From the NCBI GenBank assembly GCA_017522745.1, contig JAFWYI010000112.1, positions 1-10,331 on the forward strand: 10,331 nucleotides of DNA, given 5' to 3'. The position numbers were made by a program, and so were the translations under genes. Source of the stretch: Mailhella sp. GTDB taxonomy: Bacteria > Desulfobacterota > Desulfovibrionia > Desulfovibrionales > Desulfovibrionaceae. The notes beneath the pieces were generated by a model that had not been told where the DNA came from, searched no databases, and saw only the letters and a list, made by a program, of their open reading frames with translations. Shown in pieces: positions 8,301 to 10,331 of the stretch (positions are counted from its first letter, which is position 1; each line of letters begins with the position of its first letter).

Positions 8301-9654
8301 CAGCCATGTGACCAACGGCGTACACACCGCCTCCTACGTGGGCCCCTCCTTCCGTCCTCTGCTCGACCGCTATGTGGGTGAGAACTGGCTGGACCTGCAC
8401 ACCGATGATCCCGCATGGGAAAAGGTGCAGGACATCCCGGACAGCGAATTCTGGGCCGCCCGCCGCGCTCAGAAGCAGACCCTCATCGACGCTCTGCGCG
8501 AACGTCTGCCCCTCTGCTCCGCCTACTCCGACATCACCGGCGATCAGCGCGAACAGTGGCTCTCCGGCCTTACTCAGGACGCTCTCGTCATCGGCTTTGC
8601 CCGCCGCTTCGCTCCCTACAAGCGCGCCACTATGCTCTTTGCCGATCCTGACCGTCTGGCCCGCCTGCTGAACGATCCCAAGCGTCCTACCGTCCTCATC
8701 ATGGCCGGCAAGGCTCACCCCGCCGACACCAAGGGCATCGAACTCATCGAAGATGTGGTGCGCTGGTCTCGCGATCCCCGCTTCTTCGGCAAGATCTTCT
8801 TCGTGGAAAACTACAACCTCGAAGTTTCCCGCTGGCTGTCCCGCGGCTGCGACGTGTGGCTGAACAACCCCCGTCGTCCTCACGAAGCCTCCGGCACTTC
8901 CGGTGAAAAGGTACCGGTGAACGGCGGCATCAACCTCAGCATCTCCGACGGCTGGTGGGTCGAAGGCGACAACGGCGAAAACGGCTGGACCATCGGCCCG
9001 AAGGCCACCTACGCCACCCTCTCCGCCGTGCAGAACGACTACGAGGACGCCGAATCCCTGTACCAGCTCCTTGAGAACAAGGTCGTGCCTCTGTTCTTCA
9101 AGCGCGGCAAGGACGCCCTGCCTCATGGCTGGATCCTTGTGGCCAAGAACTCCCTCCAGAGCCTCACTGCCCAGTACGGCTGCCGTCGCATGGTGCGCGA
9201 CTACATGGAACAGATCTACGTGCCTGCCGCCCGTCGTGGTCTCGCCATGGCCGCCGATCATCAGGCCAAGGCCCGCAACCTCACCGCATGGCAGAAGACT
9301 CTGCCCGGCCGCTTCAACACCTGCTCCATCAAGAACATCGAAGTCCTCGGCCTCGATGGTGACACCGTGTACTGCGGCAAACCCTTCTCCGTGAAGCTGC
9401 AGCTCACTCTCGGCGAAATGAAGCTGGAAGAACTGCGCGTGCAGATGCTCCTCGGCGTGACCGACGGCGTGAACTTCACCGGACAGCCCGAGATCATCGA
9501 CCTCGCCTTCGCTTCCGAAGCTGACGGCGTGTTCACCTACGAAGCCTCCTGCACTGCCAAGGCCAACGGTTTCCACGCCTACGGCCTGCGCGTCGTGCCC
9601 ATGGCCGACCCCATGGACCACGCGACCAGCACCGGCCTCGTGCATTGGGCATAA
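5380..9654 (+). CDS. Bifunctional GT3 glycogen synthase - GT35 alpha-glucan phosphorylase fusion
   Basis: A 1424-residue cytoplasmic protein with two opposing enzymes. Residues about 8-545 resemble animal/fungal GT3 glycogen synthase: FEVSWEVCNKVGGIYEVV (10-27), HFHEW (155-159), FTTHATVLGR (179-188), GRYEHHNKG with Arg305 and Lys311, and PSWYEPWGYTPHEA with the Glu437/Glu445 pair. A basic linker leads into a DUF3417-like segment (about 571-670). A GT35 phosphorylase follows: YFSTEFG (681-687), WHMNEGH (843-849), TTHTP (883-887), RFAPYKR (1076-1082) and EASGTSGEK (1169-1177), whose Lys1177 is the expected pyridoxal-phosphate lysine. A beta-rich tail (about 1310-1424) ends the protein. Synthesis probably uses UDP-glucose; breakdown gives glucose-1-phosphate. 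ATG 5380 is chosen over GTG 5347 because GGAG lies 5 bases upstream and the family N-terminus begins just after it. One uninterrupted frame spans both halves. Last glycogen gene of the operon. Confidence 0.93.
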   Translation: MNQPSRTHLFEVSWEVCNKVGGIYEVVASKAQQAMRAFDGEYFLIGPDTKHNTEFTETDEPCWDAIRYPLQDKDLRCRFGRWEIPGRPRAILVDFNGRHDSNQLLRQLWERFGVDSLSGSWDYIEPVAFSYTCGEVIATIHQVLSAREKIHGIAHFHEWMCGAGILALKTLAPAMGTVFTTHATVLGRAMCGNGVDIYARMAEISPSQEASRYNVVAKCSMETVSAREADIFTTVSGITAEEARYFLGRTPDIVTTNGLDLSAIHDFSKDRESAKKNRAAMLAPVNKLLRRELPENTRVLVISGRYEHHNKGVDLFLDALAQAKESLKGSGKNVLALMLMMGGHTGPNADAVNGDASVKADAAHPEYGFLTSHHVYGAANDPILSSCRRLGLNNTADDPVQVVFMPAMLDGKDGLFNMPYFDVLSSCDLGVFPSWYEPWGYTPHEAAAYSVPTIITDLSGFGLWVRQLEQQTGPQPGIGVIPRKGVEYSEVVTSLANVLLHYATCSDEELDQHRRTVRAASAHADWKEFFQLYMEAYRGANTKAHARRHVSAHKNKLSKVLAMRPSSIPFLRTLNAVSELPAELSRLRDIAANVWWCWQPEAMDMFESMSPELWEACGHNPIFMVENTPAVRLQELASKKAFVKRVKDLAKKFDEYMAQSHIFDELEDGTVTVNMERPVAYFSTEFGMHESLQLYSGGLGVLSGDHMKSSSDERLPLIGVGLFYLNGYFQQTVDQRGHQNPVYPENHPGNLPLEAMLDEKGAPLMISVPLGSRNLYARIWKVQVGLCPLYLMDTNVPENTDDDRRVTARLYEADRDVRMRQEILLGMGGVRMLRALGITPSVWHMNEGHSAFLVLERLRQHMKGDGLTLEEAKTLVRSSCVFTTHTPVDAGNERFSADLMSRYFPEFAKKLGLEWQDFLRLGRLDGGDPNTFDMTVLALTMSSQANGVSMMHGMVSRRMWHKVWKGFAEAELPISHVTNGVHTASYVGPSFRPLLDRYVGENWLDLHTDDPAWEKVQDIPDSEFWAARRAQKQTLIDALRERLPLCSAYSDITGDQREQWLSGLTQDALVIGFARRFAPYKRATMLFADPDRLARLLNDPKRPTVLIMAGKAHPADTKGIELIEDVVRWSRDPRFFGKIFFVENYNLEVSRWLSRGCDVWLNNPRRPHEASGTSGEKVPVNGGINLSISDGWWVEGDNGENGWTIGPKATYATLSAVQNDYEDAESLYQLLENKVVPLFFKRGKDALPHGWILVAKNSLQSLTAQYGCRRMVRDYMEQIYVPAARRGLAMAADHQAKARNLTAWQKTLPGRFNTCSIKNIEVLGLDGDTVYCGKPFSVKLQLTLGEMKLEELRVQMLLGVTDGVNFTGQPEIIDLAFASEADGVFTYEASCTAKANGFHAYGLRVVPMADPMDHATSTGLVHWA

Positions 9655-9670
9655 TGGAAAGATGAGATAT

Positions 9671-9713
9671 CGGGGAGAAAAGGAGCCTTTCTGATAAAGG
9701 GCCTCCCTCCCCG
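9671..9713 (+). other. Imperfect extended stem-loop just after the fusion gene
   Basis: CGGGGAG (9671-9677) pairs with CTCCCCG (9707-9713). Inside it, GGAG (9682-9685) pairs with CTCC (9703-9706) and CCTTT (9686-9690) with AAAGG (9696-9700), around the loop CTGAT. An AAAA bulge and a GC bulge interrupt the helix. It starts 16 bases after the stop codon and lacks a U-tract, so it may protect the 3' end of the operon mRNA or add to termination together with the next hairpin. Confidence 0.5.
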
Positions 9714-9745
9714 CCCCCTCCCATCTTCCAAAGTCTTTTGAATTG

Positions 9746-9781
9746 AAGCCCCGGCCTTGTTCCCTCCAAGGCCGGGGCTTT
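9746..9781 (+). terminator. Probable intrinsic terminator of the glycogen operon
   Basis: AAGCCCCGGCCTTG (9746-9759) pairs perfectly with CAAGGCCGGGGCTT (9767-9780) around a 7-base loop, giving a 14-bp stem. The right arm ends in TTT (9779-9781) and then GCC, so the U-tract is short. The flanking A and T runs give weak symmetry for termination on either strand, but no convergent gene is visible. Position, about 90 bases after the fusion stop and just before the khpA promoter region, supports a transcription boundary. Confidence 0.7.
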
Positions 9782-9795
9782 GCCTATGGTATGCG

Positions 9796-9825
9796 TTGAC
9801 GCATCGGCTCTGCGGATGCTATCTG
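9796..9825 (+). promoter_or_regulatory. Candidate promoter for khpA-rimM
   Basis: TTGACG (9796-9801, five of six to the -35 consensus) is followed after 18 bases by TATCTG (9820-9825, three of six), which is preceded by TG one base away, as in extended -10 elements. It lies directly after the terminator-like hairpin and would give a leader of about 50 bases before khpA. A separate TATTTT at 9834-9839 has no good -35 partner. The call is by eye only. Confidence 0.35.
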
Positions 9826-9880
9826 AGGGGAAATATTTTGCTTTTGCGGGCCGACTGTTCGCAGAAGCCGTGAGGTTCTC

Positions 9881-10117
9881 ATGCAGCAGAAAGAACTTGT
9901 GGAATACATCGCCAAATCCCTCGTGGACAACCCCGATCAGGTGGAAGTGCGCGAATCCGAAGGCGAACAGGGTCCCGTTCTCGAACTTTCCGTTTCCAAG
10001 GAAGATCTTGGCAAGATCATCGGCAAACAGGGCCGTACCGCTCGTGCTATCCGCACCCTCCTTGGCGCGGTTTCTGCCAAGGCCAAAAACCGCGTCGTGC
10101 TGGAAATCCTCGAATAA
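9881..10117 (+). CDS. khpA: KhpA, KH-domain RNA-binding protein
   Basis: A 78-residue protein that is essentially one KH domain. It begins [20 protein letters not shown] and contains the nucleic-acid-binding GxxG loop in KIIGKQGR (45-52, Gly48-Lys-Gln-Gly51), followed by a helix AIRTLLGAV and a final strand RVVLEILE. Length and motifs are those of the KhpA (YlqC-like) family, which in Gram-positive bacteria binds RNA with KhpB and affects cell division and small-RNA regulation; its role in this group is less clear. Start: TGAGG 5 bases upstream of ATG 9881. The stop codon overlaps the rimM start (TAATG), so translation is probably coupled. It belongs to the rpsP-khpA-rimM-trmD neighbourhood common in bacteria, but no rpsP lies directly upstream here. 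Confidence 0.95.
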   Translation: MQQKELVEYIAKSLVDNPDQVEVRESEGEQGPVLELSVSKEDLGKIIGKQGRTARAIRTLLGAVSAKAKNRVVLEILE

Positions 10118-10331
10118 TGGCCGCTTCTTCTCTTGTCGTTCTCGGCCGGCTCATGAAGCCGCATGGCATCAAGGGTGCCATCCGCGTGGAATATTACGCG
10201 GAGTCTCCTGAACTGCTCGAAAAGCCCCTCATGCTCCGTGCCGGGCGTTTCGCCCCCCGCCCTGTCCGCATCCGGGAATGGAGCCTCTGGAAAGACCAGC
10301 TCATCCTGACCATAGAAGGTATCGACGACCG
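10117..10331 (+). CDS. rimM: Ribosome maturation factor RimM, partial (5' part)
   Basis: The first 71 codons are visible before the window ends; the family is usually about 170-180 residues. GRLMKPHGIKGAIRVEYY (10-27) is the hallmark N-terminal RimM segment, in which a PHGIKG-type turn opens the beta-barrel domain. RimM binds ribosomal protein S19 and assists maturation of the 30S subunit head. The start is the ATG sharing its first base with the khpA TAA stop (TAATG). No separate ribosome binding site stands out, so it is probably translated by re-initiation after khpA. trmD and rplS would be expected further downstream but are outside the window. Confidence 0.92.
   Translation, partial: MAASSLVVLGRLMKPHGIKGAIRVEYYAESPELLEKPLMLRAGRFAPRPVRIREWSLWKDQLILTIEGIDD

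Noticed and set aside
5392..9645. A 1,417-codon open frame on the minus strand opposite the fusion gene, with similar long antisense frames at 2732-5395 and 611-2584.
   Set aside because: Each is exactly codon-aligned with the sense genes, so it stays open only because the sense genes avoid TTA, CTA and TCA. The translations are rich in Gly, His, Val and Ala, lack recognisable motifs, and one runs across two different sense genes.
9780..10211. A 143-codon plus-strand frame overlapping khpA and the rimM start.
   Set aside because: It runs in a different frame through khpA and rimM, both of which have strong family motifs and coupled start/stop signals; its own translation looks like out-of-frame sequence.
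1..10331. Search for CRISPR arrays, tRNA or rRNA genes, insertion sequences, attachment sites or phage genes.
   Set aside because: I saw no regularly spaced repeats, transposase-like frames, terminal inverted repeats or cloverleaf-like segments; nearly all the sequence is accounted for by the genes listed.

Overview
The window is bacterial, with high GC and a strong preference for G or C at third codon positions. The glycogen genes and the khpA-rimM pair best fit a sulfate-reducing deltaproteobacterium of the Desulfovibrionales. That placement rests on recalled gene content and protein style, not on a database search.

Layout. Positions 1-393 carry the 5' part of a glucokinase gene (glk) on the minus strand, cut by the window edge. 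A 223-base divergent intergenic region (394-616) holds a plausible sigma70 promoter and an AT-rich inverted repeat. Four plus-strand genes follow as one probable operon: a GH133 glycogen-debranching enzyme (617-2722), a GT4 glycosyltransferase (2762-4078), a GH57 alpha-glucan-active enzyme (4094-5287) and a very large two-enzyme protein (5380-9654). In the last, an N-terminal GT3 (animal/fungal type) glycogen synthase is fused to a C-terminal GT35 alpha-glucan phosphorylase with a DUF3417 segment. A perfect 13-bp hairpin separates the GH57 gene from the fusion gene, and two further hairpins follow the fusion. A second plus-strand unit then begins: khpA (KH-domain RNA-binding protein, 9881-10117) and the start of rimM (10117 to the window edge), overlapping by one base.

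How the genes fit together (inference from families). The GT3 half would extend alpha-1,4-glucan from a nucleotide sugar, probably UDP-glucose. The GT35 half would release glucose-1-phosphate from chain ends. GH133 would remove alpha-1,6 branch stubs as free glucose, which divergent Glk would return to glucose-6-phosphate. GH57 would cut, transfer or branch alpha-glucan chains. GT4 is a second glycosyltransferase with an unknown acceptor. No ADP-glucose pyrophosphorylase, GT5 synthase or GH13 branching enzyme is encoded here. Desulfovibrio species are known to store polyglucose, which suits this set.

The most notable item is the synthase-phosphorylase fusion, which puts opposing steps of glycogen turnover on one polypeptide. 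The four glycogen genes together contain only one TTA, CTA or TCA codon, which suggests strong codon selection and explains the long spurious antisense reading frames.
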